From Haemophilus parainfluenzae (GTDB taxonomy: Bacteria; Pseudomonadota; Gammaproteobacteria; Enterobacterales; Pasteurellaceae): DNA of 64,000 bases. The notes under the pieces were generated by a model, which saw only the letters and a program-made list of their open reading frames with translations, did not search any database and had not been told where the DNA came from. The position numbers and the translations under genes are program-made. Location: contig NZ_QEPQ01000006.1 in assembly GCF_003252795.1 (NCBI RefSeq), positions 35,838 through 99,837 of the forward strand. The letters are read 5' to 3'. This document shows, piece by piece, positions 32,937 to 42,430 of the stretch; positions within the stretch are counted from its first letter, which is position 1, and each line of letters starts with the position of its first letter.

Positions 32937-33350
32937 TCATTCACGCTTAATAAACAGCAATCGCGCGTGATCATACACCCAATTAAAAATAAAGGTATAA
33001 ACGGTCACCATCACGGTTAAGCTGAAATCCATCATAAAAGCCGTTATCCAATCCACTTTTAAAAAATAAGCAATGATCGGCACGGTGAAAATAAGCAGAC
33101 CGCCCTCAAATGAAATGGCATGTAAAGTACGAAATATGACACCTCGCTTTTCTCTTGGCCCCGTAAACACTTTATCAAGGAAATAATTAAAGATAAGATT
33201 CCAGAGCATAGCTGTTAAGGAAACCAGCACCATGGAACCAAAGAGAATAGACACACTTTCTTCTGTAAAGAAATACAAAGCGAAAACGGAAAGCAACACA
33301 ACCGTGGTTTCAAACAAGATTGCGTGAAAAAATCGCTCAAGAAAACTCAT
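32937..33350 (-). CDS. PACE-family efflux transporter (two bacterial transmembrane pair domains)
   Basis: A 137-residue, four-helix inner-membrane protein with two tandem repeat pairs: about residues 8-55 (ERFFHAILFETTVVLLSVFA) and 75-125 (HAISFEGGLLIFTVPIIAYF). The repeated R-x-x-H-A-x-x-F-E motif (RFFHAILFE, RTLHAISFEG) is diagnostic of PACE (AceI-type) exporters of chlorhexidine and related biocides. Natural substrates are thought to be short polyamines, a link to the neighbouring potD, but that is inference. Single-gene unit between two terminators. Confidence 0.88.
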   Translation of the reverse strand: MSFLERFFHAILFETTVVLLSVFALYFFTEESVSILFGSMVLVSLTAMLWNLIFNYFLDKVFTGPREKRGVIFRTLHAISFEGGLLIFTVPIIAYFLKVDWITAFMMDFSLTVMVTVYTFIFNWVYDHARLLFIKRE

Positions 33351-33370
33351 TTGTCATCCTTTACAAAGAA

Positions 33371-33398
33371 AAAGTGCGGTCAAATTCACCGCACTTTT
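33371..33398. terminator. USS-pair terminator between the PACE gene and potD
   Basis: AAAGTGCGGT and ACCGCACTTT with a short loop (CAAATTC), T-rich on the plus side. It lies after potD on the minus strand. Confidence 0.75.
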
Positions 33399-33411
33399 CA
33401 TCAATATTTGA

Positions 33412-34467
33412 TTAATTGGTTTTTAATTTATTCCAATATTTTTCGTAAATATCCACTGCTTCACCCACATCGCCTTGCATAATGCCTTTTTCAATGTTTT
33501 CAGCAGATGGGAACAAGGTTGGGTTATTCGCCATTTCAGGTGAAAGTAACGCTTTCACGCCTTCATTTGGCATAGAGAAGCCCATTTTTTCAACCACTAA
33601 TTTCGCATTTTCAGGACGAAGTAAGAAGTCGATAAATTTATAAGCGCCCTCTGTATTTTTCGCACCTTTTGGAATCGCGTAGTTATCCATCCAGAAAATC
33701 GCGCCTTCTTTTGGATACACAAATTGGATACTTGGATTTTCTTTGTGTGCTAAATAAGCCGAACCATTCCATAACATACCGATAGAAGCTTCACCTTGAA
33801 CAAACGGCACTTCTGGCGAGTCAGAGTTAAAGGTCACCACATTTGGTAACAATTTCACTAAGCGCTCATAAGCCGCTTTAATGTCTTCTTCATTCTTAGT
33901 ATTCGGTGATTTTCCATCTAAAAGTAATGCAATGTGGAACACTTCTCGCGCATCACTGGTTAATAATACTTTACCTTTATATTCTGGATTCCAGAAATCA
34001 GCCCAGCTTGTGATTTTGCTTGGATCAATATCATCCGCATTCACGCCGATGCCGGTTAAGCCATAAACGTAAGGCAGAGAATATTTGTTATTTGGGTCAA
34101 ATTCCTTGTTTAATAAATTTGCTGGAATTTGTTTAAAATTACTTAATTTGCTGTGATCAAGCTCTTGTAACATATTTTCTTTCGCCATTTTATTGACGTA
34201 ATAGCTTGATGGGAAAACTAAATCATAGCCACTACCTGTACTAGAGGTCAGCTTCAATTTAGCATACATTTCTTCATTACTTTCAAATGTCGAATAAATC
34301 ACTTCAATGCCGGTTTCTTTGGTAAATTCCGCAACCAAATTAGATGGCACATAGTCAGTCCAGTTGTAAACATAAAGTTTTTCAGCAGCGAATGCTGCAG
34401 AGGTTGCGACAAATGCAACAGCAGAAAGACAAAGTGATTTAATGTATTGAACAGCATTTTTTTTCAA
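33412..34467 (-). CDS. potD: Spermidine/putrescine-binding periplasmic protein PotD
   Basis: Periplasmic polyamine-binding protein, 351 residues, with a signal peptide ([19 protein letters not shown]) and the PotD pattern [28 protein letters not shown] and [16 protein letters not shown]. The start is a TTG at 34467: GAGGAGGT lies 7-8 bases upstream and gives the right signal peptide; an ATG 99 bp upstream would put unconserved residues before it. No potABC genes are in the window, so it is an orphan binding protein that must use a permease encoded elsewhere. It is divergent from a PuuB-like oxidase. Confidence 0.92.
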   Translation of the reverse strand: MKKNAVQYIKSLCLSAVAFVATSAAFAAEKLYVYNWTDYVPSNLVAEFTKETGIEVIYSTFESNEEMYAKLKLTSSTGSGYDLVFPSSYYVNKMAKENMLQELDHSKLSNFKQIPANLLNKEFDPNNKYSLPYVYGLTGIGVNADDIDPSKITSWADFWNPEYKGKVLLTSDAREVFHIALLLDGKSPNTKNEEDIKAAYERLVKLLPNVVTFNSDSPEVPFVQGEASIGMLWNGSAYLAHKENPSIQFVYPKEGAIFWMDNYAIPKGAKNTEGAYKFIDFLLRPENAKLVVEKMGFSMPNEGVKALLSPEMANNPTLFPSAENIEKGIMQGDVGEAVDIYEKYWNKLKTN

Positions 34468-34625
34468 TTTATTGACCTCCTCAGGACAATCAAAATAAAC
34501 CTTAAGTAATCGTTTACCTATATAAACTTGGGGAGTATAGCACCTTTTTTGCAAAAGGTTTGACATATTTTCCCATCAGGGTAAGATTTCTCTCATCTCT
34601 ATTTTATGTTAATCAGTCATCAACT

Positions 34626-35921
34626 ATGCTCGAATTTGCTCATCAAGAACACGTCAAATCTTATTATCTCGATAGTCGGAATCAAACCTTTGAACTGCCG
34701 CCTCTCTCTCAGCAAGAAGAAGCGGATGTTTGTGTCATCGGTGCGGGTTTCTTTGGCTTATCTGCTGCCCTTGAATTAGCAGAAAAAGGCAAAAAAGTGA
34801 TTGTTCTAGAAGGCGCGCGAGTCGGATTTGGTGCATCTGGTAGAAGTGGCGGTCAAGCCATCAACGGTTTTGAAGAAGGCATTGATGAATATATTGCTCA
34901 AGTAGGCTTTGATAAAGCGAAAAAACTTTGGGATATGTCACTAGAAGCCATTGATATTATTGATGAACGCATTGCGAAATATGGCATTCAATGTGATTGG
35001 AAAAAAGGCTATGCTACATTGGCGTTAAATGAACGTCGTATGGACGATCTCATTGAAATGGAAAAAGCCAGCCACGCAACTTTTGGCTATGACAAAATGC
35101 AACTTTGGGATAAAGCCAAACTGAAACAACATCTAGGCAGTGATATTTATGTAGGCGGGTTATACGATAGCAATTCTGGCCACCTACACCCATTAAATTA
35201 TTGCTTAGGTTTAGCAAAAGCCTGCTTGGATTTAAGCGTACAGATTTACGAACAATCGCCCGTTGTGGATTTAGTGGAAAAATCAGGCAGCATTGAAGTC
35301 AAAACCGATAAAAGTGCGGTCATTTCTCAAGATGTTATTTTAGCCACCAACGCTTATATCGATGCTCTACCAAAATCCATTCATCGCGGTATTAATCGTA
35401 AAATTTTGCCAGTAGAAAGCTTTATTATTGCAACCGAGCCCTTAGATCAAGCCACGGCTGATTCCGTAATCAATAATGGCATGTCGGTTTGTGATAACAA
35501 TATTTTGCTCGATTACTATCGTTTGAGTGCGGATAACCGTTTGTTATTTGGTAGCGATTCAAGCTCTGAAAAAGATATGGTACAGATTATGCGTCGCAAT
35601 ATGCTGCATGTCTTCCCACAATTAGAAAATGTCAAAATTGATTATGGTTGGGCAGGACCGATTGATATGACAATGAACGCTACCCCATATTTCGGGCGTA
35701 TCTCACCGCACATTTATTTTGCTCAAGGCTATTCTGGTCATGGTGTCGCTCTCACTGGACTTGCTGGACGCATTATTGCAGAAGCAATTTTAGGTAATGA
35801 CGAACGTTTGAGAATTTTTGAAGGATTGAAAGTGCCTTCGTTTTACGGTGGAAAATCCCTCAAAAACTTAGCCACCAAGATCGGCGTACTCTATTACAAA
35901 TTCCTCGATCGTTATCGTTAA
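34626..35921 (+). CDS. FAD-dependent amine oxidoreductase, PuuB/OrdL-like
   Basis: A 431-residue DAO-fold flavoprotein. The FAD motif is ADVCVIGAGFFGLSAALELAE followed by GFGASGRSGGQ, and the C-terminal part has FAQGYSGHGVALTGLAG. The pattern fits gamma-glutamylputrescine oxidase and relatives. Being divergent from potD suggests a polyamine or amine substrate. No gamma-glutamylputrescine synthetase or other puu genes are seen, so the exact substrate is open. The ATG at 34626 is used since the product aligns from MLEFAHQEHVKSYY; its RBS is weak. A USS lies within the coding region (about 35310). Confidence 0.85.
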   Translation: MLEFAHQEHVKSYYLDSRNQTFELPPLSQQEEADVCVIGAGFFGLSAALELAEKGKKVIVLEGARVGFGASGRSGGQAINGFEEGIDEYIAQVGFDKAKKLWDMSLEAIDIIDERIAKYGIQCDWKKGYATLALNERRMDDLIEMEKASHATFGYDKMQLWDKAKLKQHLGSDIYVGGLYDSNSGHLHPLNYCLGLAKACLDLSVQIYEQSPVVDLVEKSGSIEVKTDKSAVISQDVILATNAYIDALPKSIHRGINRKILPVESFIIATEPLDQATADSVINNGMSVCDNNILLDYYRLSADNRLLFGSDSSSEKDMVQIMRRNMLHVFPQLENVKIDYGWAGPIDMTMNATPYFGRISPHIYFAQGYSGHGVALTGLAGRIIAEAILGNDERLRIFEGLKVPSFYGGKSLKNLATKIGVLYYKFLDRYR

Positions 35922-35932
35922 TCAAAAAAAGC

Positions 35933-35957
35933 AAAGGCGTGTATCAAACACGCCTTT
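35933..35957. terminator. Bidirectional terminator between the oxidase and asnC
   Basis: AAAGGCGTGT (35933-35942) and ACACGCCTTT (35948-35957) form a perfect 10-bp stem with a 5-nt loop, with A and T tracts on its two sides. Confidence 0.9.
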
Positions 35958-35973
35958 ATTGTTTCGATGACAT

Positions 35974-36426
35974 TTAAGGTTTAATGTCTCGTAAAATAGG
36001 ATTTTGCATGGAAATCAAGGTTTCCGTTGATTGAATTTCATCAATTAACTGGATCTTAGTCGCCAGCACGGAATGTAATTCAGCAATGGTGTGTGTCATT
36101 ACTTTAATAAAAATCGAATAGTTACCCGTGGTGTAATAGGCTTCCACCACTTCATCAAAGGTGTCGAGCTTTTTAATCACTTTTTCGTAATCTTTTGCGC
36201 TTTTCAAAATAATGCCAATAAAGCAGCATACATCATAACCCAGTTTACGCTCATCAATAATCGCTTTTGTGCCTTCAATCAAACCAGACTGACGCATTTT
36301 CTCTACGCGAACATGAATTGTACCCGGGCTCACGCCAAAATTTTTCGCCATTTCAGCATAAGGTGTACGAGCATCTTTAGTCAGTACACGGAGAATTTGG
36401 CGATCAAGTGTATCGATATTGTTCAT
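35974..36426 (-). CDS. asnC: Transcriptional regulator AsnC
   Basis: Lrp/AsnC-family regulator that in E. coli activates asnA and represses itself in response to asparagine. The 150 residues have the N-terminal helix-turn-helix (DRQILRVLTKDARTPYAEMA, then VSPGTIHVRVEKM) and the C-terminal RAM ligand domain (GNYSIFIKVMTHTIAELHSV). It is divergent from asnA; the 157-bp AT-rich gap should hold its operators, though I cannot mark them by eye. Confidence 0.95.
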   Translation of the reverse strand: MNNIDTLDRQILRVLTKDARTPYAEMAKNFGVSPGTIHVRVEKMRQSGLIEGTKAIIDERKLGYDVCCFIGIILKSAKDYEKVIKKLDTFDEVVEAYYTTGNYSIFIKVMTHTIAELHSVLATKIQLIDEIQSTETLISMQNPILRDIKP

Positions 36427-36583
36427 AAAACACTCCTTATTAGATCTTTTTCAAAATATCTTCTTTATTTTTGATAATATTCAACATTTAAAACAATGTA
36501 AAGAAATTACTTGAAATAATTTGTCACTTTATTGAATAATGCATAACAAATCTTAACAGTTATTATAAAAATGAAGGATAAAT

Positions 36584-37576
36584 ATGAAAAAGACGTTTAT
36601 TTTACAACAACAAGAAATCAGCTTTGTGAAGAACACCTTTACTCAAAACTTGATTGAACAACTTGGCATTATCGAAGTACAAGGTCCAATCCTTAGTGAA
36701 GTTGGTAACGGTATGCAAGATAACTTATCAGGCATTGAGAAAGCTGTTCAAGTAAACGTGAAATGTATCCCAAATGCGGTTTATGAAGTGGTTCACTCAT
36801 TGGCAAAATGGAAACGCCATACTCTCGCTCGTTTCCACTTTAAAGAAGGTGAGGGCTTATTTGTTCATATGAAAGCATTACGTCCAGATGAAGATTCATT
36901 GGATCAAACTCACTCTGTTTATGTGGACCAATGGGACTGGGAAAAAGTCATTCCTGAAGGTCGTCGTAACTTTGCTTATTTAAAAGAAACGGTACGTTCT
37001 ATCTATCGTGCAATCCGTTTAACTGAATTAGCGGTAGAAGCTCGCTTTGACATTCCATCAAGCTTACCGAAAGAAATCACCTTCGTTCACAGTGAAGATT
37101 TAGTGAAACGCTACCCAGATCTTTCAAGCAAAGAGCGTGAAAACGCCATTTGTAAAGAATATGGCGCCGTGTTCTTAATTGGTATCGGTGGCAAATTGTC
37201 AGACGGTAAACCACATGATGGCCGTGCCCCAGACTACGATGACTGGACAACAGAATCTGAAAACGGCTACAAAGGCTTAAACGGTGATATTTTGGTGTGG
37301 AACGCTGAGTTAGGTAAAGCATTTGAGCTTTCTTCAATGGGTATTCGTGTGGATGAATCCGCGTTACGTTTACAAGTTGGTTTAACCGGTGATGAAGATC
37401 GCTTAAAAATGGATTGGCACCAAGATTTATTAAACGGTAAATTACCTCTCACTATCGGTGGCGGTATCGGTCAATCTCGTATGGCAATGCTTTTACTTCA
37501 CAAAAAACACATTGGTGAAGTGCAATCAAGCGTATGGCCAAAAGAAATGTTAGAACAATATCAACATATTCTTTAA
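36584..37576 (+). CDS. asnA: Aspartate-ammonia ligase (asparagine synthetase A)
   Basis: Makes asparagine from aspartate, ammonia and ATP. The 330 residues fit AsnA (class II synthetase-like fold): [63 protein letters not shown] and the C-terminal [14 protein letters not shown]. It is ammonia-dependent, unlike AsnB. Controlled most likely by divergent AsnC. Confidence 0.98.
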   Translation: MKKTFILQQQEISFVKNTFTQNLIEQLGIIEVQGPILSEVGNGMQDNLSGIEKAVQVNVKCIPNAVYEVVHSLAKWKRHTLARFHFKEGEGLFVHMKALRPDEDSLDQTHSVYVDQWDWEKVIPEGRRNFAYLKETVRSIYRAIRLTELAVEARFDIPSSLPKEITFVHSEDLVKRYPDLSSKERENAICKEYGAVFLIGIGGKLSDGKPHDGRAPDYDDWTTESENGYKGLNGDILVWNAELGKAFELSSMGIRVDESALRLQVGLTGDEDRLKMDWHQDLLNGKLPLTIGGGIGQSRMAMLLLHKKHIGEVQSSVWPKEMLEQYQHIL

Positions 37577-37590
37577 TCAAAAGAGAAAAT

Positions 37591-37628
37591 AAAAAAGTGC
37601 GGTGAAATTTCACCGCACTTTTTTTTTG
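37591..37628 (+). terminator. USS-pair terminator after asnA
   Basis: AAAGTGCGGTGAAA pairs with TTTCACCGCACTTT in a perfect 14-bp stem with almost no loop, followed by nine or more T. Confidence 0.92.
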
Positions 37629-37639
37629 GGAAAGATTAA

Positions 37640-37811
37640 TTAATCTTGCAATGGCCCACTGTTAAACATTGGCAATCCCATGGTTTTTAAGCTGTCACGA
37701 TAAATACCCAGCAAATCTTTCTCTGTAATTTTTTGTAGCTGATCTAACGGTTTATCTAATGCGGCGACCGTTTCAATCACAAGACAAGGAAACCTTGAAG
37801 ATTTTTTGCAT
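37640..37811 (-). pseudogene. Small gene broken by one extra A in an A6 tract after the start
   Basis: The minus strand has GGAGAACTAATT then ATG (37811) CAAAAAA. As written the ATG frame stops after 12 codons. With five instead of six A the frame opens into 56 residues: MQKSSRFPCLVIETVAALDK first, then LDQLQKITEKDLLGIYRDSL, ending MFNSGPLQD at the TAA (37640). A good RBS, a coherent protein and a homopolymer at codons 2-3 point to a frameshifted, slipping or wrongly called small gene. Family not recognised. It sits between the glpABC and asnA terminators. Confidence 0.5.
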
Positions 37812-37842
37812 AATTAGTTCTCCATATTGGATTAAATAACAA

Positions 37843-37878
37843 AAAGAGCGGTCACTTTTTTATCAGTTTCCGCTCTTT
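37843..37878 (-). terminator. Terminator after glpABC
   Basis: AAAGAGCGG (37843-37851) and CCGCTCTTT (37870-37878) form a 9-bp stem, T-rich on the minus side. The stem holds the AAGAGCGGT variant of the USS. Confidence 0.75.
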
Positions 37879-37881
37879 TCA

Positions 37882-39159
37882 CTAAGCTTGATTCATCGAC
37901 ATACACAATAATGTCAATGGATGGATACAAGTCACGTTAGATGACATATCGATCTGCCATTTACAAGTTTGGCATTCAGAAATCACGTAATCAAATCCAC
38001 CTGCATTGATGTTATCGAATAAGTTTTTACCGATAGATTGGGAAACCTCGTAGTTTTCTTCTTTGAAACCGTATGTTCCTGCAATACCACAACATTGTGA
38101 TGGGAGCATCACCACTTCTAAACCTGGAATTTGTTTTAACACTTCCAAGGTGTATGGTGCCCAACCTGCTTTATCCACGTGACATGCGGTGTGATAAGCC
38201 ACACGCAATTTCAATGGTTTAAGCGGTAAGGTTTTACCTTCTTTAAAGAGTTGATATAAGAATGGTGTCACCATGTGAATATGCGGACGAACTTTCGCAT
38301 TGTCGATACCTAAAATATGATGATATTCATCACGTAAATTTAAGGCACAACTTGATGCTTCGCTGATCACATCCAAGCCATTTTCATCCACCATTTTGCC
38401 GATATAATCGGTGTTAAATTGCGCAATTTTTTTCGCGCGTTCTGGGAATTGGTTCACGCTCAATGGCAAGCCACAACATTTTTCTTTTTCCAATAATACC
38501 ACGCCAATATCCATGGCATTAAACACTTGGATAAATTCTTTACCCAACTGTGGATTATTGTAGTTCACATAACAACCGTGATAATACGCCACTTTGCGTT
38601 CGAATTTTTGTTGGCATTCCAACATTTTTTTCATATACCAGCTGCGGAACGTACCAAAAGAATATTTTGGTAACGTACGATGACGACTGATTTTTAACGC
38701 TTTTTCCAACACAAATTTTGTTGCTTTCAAGCCTGTAATCGTATTCACAATCGGCGCAAGCGGTGTATTAAGTGAACCCATAATATCGGTGTTACTTAAA
38801 ATCGCATCACGTAATTTTTGCACAGCCGGTTTGTGTTGTTGAGCAAGGTATTTATTTCTTGCACGAACAATAATGTCACCAATTTTTACATCAGACGGAC
38901 AGGCAATTTCACAACGTTTACAGTTAGTACAGTATTTCAATGCTTCATCATAAAGCTCGGCTGATTTTAAGCGTAAACGCTCACCATCTGGACCTGATTG
39001 TTTTGGACCAGGATAGCTTGGATTCTGACGCGAAACCGGACACACTGCTGTACACGCTGTACATTTAATGCAGCTCTCAAAGCTTTCATCAAAAGCATGA
39101 TGATGCTGTGGTGCATTAAGGGATTGTTTTGCATTATCAATTAATTGTTGAATGTTCAT
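37882..39159 (-). CDS. glpC: Anaerobic glycerol-3-phosphate dehydrogenase subunit C
   Basis: Iron-sulfur subunit that anchors GlpAB to the membrane and passes electrons to quinone under anaerobiosis. The 425 residues have two 4Fe-4S motifs near the N-terminus (CIKCTACTAVCPVS, CTNCKRCEIACPSD) and two CCG domains (KCCGLPLSVNQ, QCCGIAGTYGF) typical of the HdrB/GlpC group. It is last in glpABC, 9 bp after glpB. Confidence 0.96.
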   Translation of the reverse strand: MNIQQLIDNAKQSLNAPQHHHAFDESFESCIKCTACTAVCPVSRQNPSYPGPKQSGPDGERLRLKSAELYDEALKYCTNCKRCEIACPSDVKIGDIIVRARNKYLAQQHKPAVQKLRDAILSNTDIMGSLNTPLAPIVNTITGLKATKFVLEKALKISRHRTLPKYSFGTFRSWYMKKMLECQQKFERKVAYYHGCYVNYNNPQLGKEFIQVFNAMDIGVVLLEKEKCCGLPLSVNQFPERAKKIAQFNTDYIGKMVDENGLDVISEASSCALNLRDEYHHILGIDNAKVRPHIHMVTPFLYQLFKEGKTLPLKPLKLRVAYHTACHVDKAGWAPYTLEVLKQIPGLEVVMLPSQCCGIAGTYGFKEENYEVSQSIGKNLFDNINAGGFDYVISECQTCKWQIDMSSNVTCIHPLTLLCMSMNQA

Positions 39160-39168
39160 AACGCCTCC

Positions 39169-40458
39169 TTAATGTGTGTTGTGAAGAATTTCATCAGCAA
39201 CAGCAAGCGCTGTTACCACTGCTACGCCAGAGCCACAACCAAGCTCTAACGCATTGAAACCACCAATCACATTACCCACCGCATATAAATTCGTTAAAAA
39301 TTGACCGCTCTTTTGTACTTGGCATTGCGCATTAATCGCCACGCCCGCAGATTGGTACGGTTGTGGATTTGAGAAACGATGATCAGTCCAAGTAAAGCGA
39401 TCAGTATCGTTAAAACCTTTCACACCGATGATGTCAGAATGGAATACGGGCTCGTAGATTTTATCGAATTCAGAGACTAAACCTTTACTGAAGAAACTGC
39501 CGGAAGCTAAGACAAAATGCTCAGCCGTGATTTCTTCCTCTTCGTGCAAACGCGTTTGAATAGCACGAACTTTGTTGTCATGAAAATGTGCTTTTAATGC
39601 GCTATCACCATTCATCATGAGTCCGCCTAATTTCTCAAAACGATGGCGTAATTGAATACGTTGACGCATACCTAATAAAGACGGTGGTAAAGTTGGCAAT
39701 TCAAATAATGGCAAGCCAGTTGCTTTACGAAGTGACTCCATAAACTCTTGATTTTCTAAACCGAAACAAGCTGGTAAGAAAATTGCTTCTGTGCCTTTGG
39801 CTGCTTCTTTCATTTCAGACACAAGATCATCAAATTTCAGTTTATATTCTAAAACTTGTGCAATGTTCACACTACGGAACTCACGAGAGTTTGCGCGTAA
39901 CTGATCTAATTCAGGGATATTTAAAAAGCCGGTTTTCACTTCACAATGTGCAAATTGTGGATTGAGCGTGAGGTTATCTGCCAATAATTCTGGTTGGAAA
40001 TCGTGATAGCCTTCAATGCCTAAAACCGCAATTTTTTTATAAGGGAATGGGGCTTCGCCTTGCACGGTTGGCACACTATTTGGTGAAAGCCATGCACCGC
40101 GTAAGCTACCTAAACCCGTTACACGAAGATGATTTTCTGCGGTTGAACCAATTAAATCTAAATTTAACGATTCCGCTAATTTCTCGAAATCTTGCGCTTT
40201 CGCTAATACACGTTCAGCCCCCATGATGCTATAAGGGTGTTGTGGTAATTGAGCTGCAAGTGCGGTCAAATTTTCAGGAATATTTTTAACAAACGCACCG
40301 TTTGGTAAACGGCTTAGTAAATCTAATGAGCCGGATGCAAAATCAATCGCCGCTTGGCCGTTATTGATAATGACACAACGTTTGCCTTGTTCTTGTAGGG
40401 CGATGCCGCAAGTTAAACCTGCAAGGCCGCCACCAATAATCACTATATCAAAATTCAT
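39169..40458 (-). CDS. glpB: Anaerobic glycerol-3-phosphate dehydrogenase subunit B
   Basis: Flavin-binding subunit of the anaerobic G3P dehydrogenase. The 429 residues begin [20 protein letters not shown] (dinucleotide-binding fold) and include [20 protein letters not shown] and the C-terminal [17 protein letters not shown]. The ATG at 40458 gives the family's N-terminus and overlaps the glpA stop by 11 bp, consistent with translational coupling. A USS and one AAGAGCGGT variant lie inside the coding region. Confidence 0.95.
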   Translation of the reverse strand: MNFDIVIIGGGLAGLTCGIALQEQGKRCVIINNGQAAIDFASGSLDLLSRLPNGAFVKNIPENLTALAAQLPQHPYSIMGAERVLAKAQDFEKLAESLNLDLIGSTAENHLRVTGLGSLRGAWLSPNSVPTVQGEAPFPYKKIAVLGIEGYHDFQPELLADNLTLNPQFAHCEVKTGFLNIPELDQLRANSREFRSVNIAQVLEYKLKFDDLVSEMKEAAKGTEAIFLPACFGLENQEFMESLRKATGLPLFELPTLPPSLLGMRQRIQLRHRFEKLGGLMMNGDSALKAHFHDNKVRAIQTRLHEEEEITAEHFVLASGSFFSKGLVSEFDKIYEPVFHSDIIGVKGFNDTDRFTWTDHRFSNPQPYQSAGVAINAQCQVQKSGQFLTNLYAVGNVIGGFNALELGCGSGVAVVTALAVADEILHNTH

Positions 40459-42139
40459 TGTTATCCGTCCCTTGCTGTTTGTCAGTTTCAAGCGGTTGAA
40501 CATCATTTAGACCCAACACACTGCCATACATCCATGAAGTAAATTCTGCTTCACGAATCGCTTCACCCCATGCAATAGGCTCAATACCGCGCCAACGCTC
40601 TTCCATGAAAGCGGTTAATTGTGTGGTAGATTGGCGAGGTGTTGCCACTTCAAAACGGTTCATTAAGCCCGCCGCGCGACATGCGCAAAGCTCAGCTTGG
40701 CAAGTCCCCATACCCACACGAGTACGACGGCGTAAATCCACTAAGTTATTCACATTTAATTCATCAACGGCATAACGCACTTCACCCGCTGTCACGGCTT
40801 CACATTCGCACACCATTGAACGATCGAGACGTTCTTTATCTAATAAACGAGTGGCGCGAGAACCATGACGATACACGGCTGAATAACGAATTGTACTGGG
40901 AAGTGAAATCACTTTCTGATTGGTTTCTGCACGGCTTTCGGTTGAACCCGGCAATGGACGCTCAGCAGTCGTACAACGTGCTGTTTTGTTGAGTTTTTTA
41001 CAAACCAGATCCGTTGCCCATTCAGCCATTAAGCGATAAGTCATTAATTTACCGCCAGTGATCGTGATAAAGCCGTCTAAGCCATCACGCTCTGTGTGGT
41101 CAAGCAACACGATACCGCGACTTACGTTACGACCTGATGGATCGTCATCAGACGCAACTAACGGACGCACACCGGCATAAGCACGTAATACGCGAGTATG
41201 ACGCAAGCTTGGTGCAAGTTTTTCCCCTTCACGGAATAAGATATCCACTTCTTCTGGGGTGACTTCCATGTTATCGATTTGATCGTAAGGAATACGGCTA
41301 GACGTTGTACCGATAACACAAATGGTATCCCCTGGCACAAGAATATCCGCATCCGCAGGTTTACGGCAACGGTTAATCACCATTTTGTTGATACGGTGCC
41401 CCATAACAAGCAATGCACCTTTTGCTGGGAACATTTTGATTTTGAGATCCGCATATTCTGCGATGCCTTGTCCCCAAATACCCCCTGCATTGACGACTAA
41501 TGGTGCAAAGAATTTACGATTTACGCGATTTTTGTGATCGTAAACATCCACACCGATTACTTTACCACCTTCGCGAATTAAGCTTTTCACTTCGCAATAA
41601 GTGAACATTTTCGCGCCATTTTCGGTGGCATCCATCACGTTAGAAGCCGTTAAACGGAAAGGGTCGATTGAACCATCTGGCACAACAACGGCACCCACTA
41701 AATCTGGGTTTACTGATGGCTCCATAATTTGGGCAAGTTTAGGATCAATGGCGACAGCTTCAATACCGGATTTGGTACAACTTTCGATGAAGGTTTTTTG
41801 ATAATCAAGAGAATCTTCAGGTAAGGTGATAAATAAACCTTCTGTTTCATCCACACAGTGACGAGCAATATTGCGCAGAATTTTATTTTCTTTAATACAT
41901 TCTTCTGCTGATTCTTGATCGTTTACGGCATAGCGCGCACCACTATGTAACAAACCATGGTTACGGCCTGTTGCGCCTGTCGCAATATCACGACGCTCTA
42001 ATAAAATACAGTTAATTCCACGCAATGCACAGTCACGAGCAATCCCCGCACCAGTCGCACCGCCACCAATGATAATCACATCCGTCGAGATAGGGGAAAA
42101 ATCTCCCACATCACGATACATATTAGGCGATAATCCCAT
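40448..42139 (-). CDS. glpA: Anaerobic glycerol-3-phosphate dehydrogenase subunit A
   Basis: Catalytic FAD subunit that oxidises sn-glycerol 3-phosphate to dihydroxyacetone phosphate. The 563-residue protein has the FAD motif [34 protein letters not shown], and a C-terminal BFD-type [2Fe-2S] region with [10 protein letters not shown] and CQAELCACR. The ATG at 42139 has GGGGGTAAC upstream and gives the expected length; the frame is open to 42199. First gene of glpABC, divergent from glpT across two CRP sites. Confidence 0.96.
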   Translation of the reverse strand: MGLSPNMYRDVGDFSPISTDVIIIGGGATGAGIARDCALRGINCILLERRDIATGATGRNHGLLHSGARYAVNDQESAEECIKENKILRNIARHCVDETEGLFITLPEDSLDYQKTFIESCTKSGIEAVAIDPKLAQIMEPSVNPDLVGAVVVPDGSIDPFRLTASNVMDATENGAKMFTYCEVKSLIREGGKVIGVDVYDHKNRVNRKFFAPLVVNAGGIWGQGIAEYADLKIKMFPAKGALLVMGHRINKMVINRCRKPADADILVPGDTICVIGTTSSRIPYDQIDNMEVTPEEVDILFREGEKLAPSLRHTRVLRAYAGVRPLVASDDDPSGRNVSRGIVLLDHTERDGLDGFITITGGKLMTYRLMAEWATDLVCKKLNKTARCTTAERPLPGSTESRAETNQKVISLPSTIRYSAVYRHGSRATRLLDKERLDRSMVCECEAVTAGEVRYAVDELNVNNLVDLRRRTRVGMGTCQAELCACRAAGLMNRFEVATPRQSTTQLTAFMEERWRGIEPIAWGEAIREAEFTSWMYGSVLGLNDVQPLETDKQQGTDNNEF

Positions 42140-42259
42140 TGTTACCCCCAAAGCCAAAATATTAATAAAAAGAAACGTAAAAACTGTTACAAATTCCATG
42201 GCTATTGTATGGGAGAGCGGTTAAATTCACAACATTCTGAGCGAAAAAGAAAGCCGTTT

Positions 42260-42275
42260 TGTGAGATAGATCACA
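42260..42275. promoter_or_regulatory. Perfect CRP site 1 in the glpA/glpT intergenic region
   Basis: TGTGA-GATAGA-TCACA, an exact CRP palindrome. It is 121 bp from the glpA ATG and about 155 bp from the glpT ATG. Confidence 0.82.
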
Positions 42276-42311
42276 CAATTTTCGAATTCGCTCATTTGTT
42301 AAAAAATATTT

Positions 42312-42327
42312 TGTGAAATGCATCACA
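42312..42327. promoter_or_regulatory. Perfect CRP site 2 in the glpA/glpT intergenic region
   Basis: TGTGA-AATGCA-TCACA, an exact CRP palindrome 52 bp centre to centre from site 1 (close to five helical turns, so on the same DNA face). It probably serves glpT. Confidence 0.82.
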
Positions 42328-42430
42328 TTTTTGAATTATTTCTCTTTTTAATTTCTATTTTTATTTTATCATGCACGCTATCCCCATCATGGGGGTGGAC
42401 TCATAATTAAAATGATTTTGGAGAGAAATT

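Noticed and set aside
34468..34566. Upstream ATG extension of potD
   Set aside because: It would bury the signal peptide; the TTG with GAGGAGGT gives a normal exported PotD.
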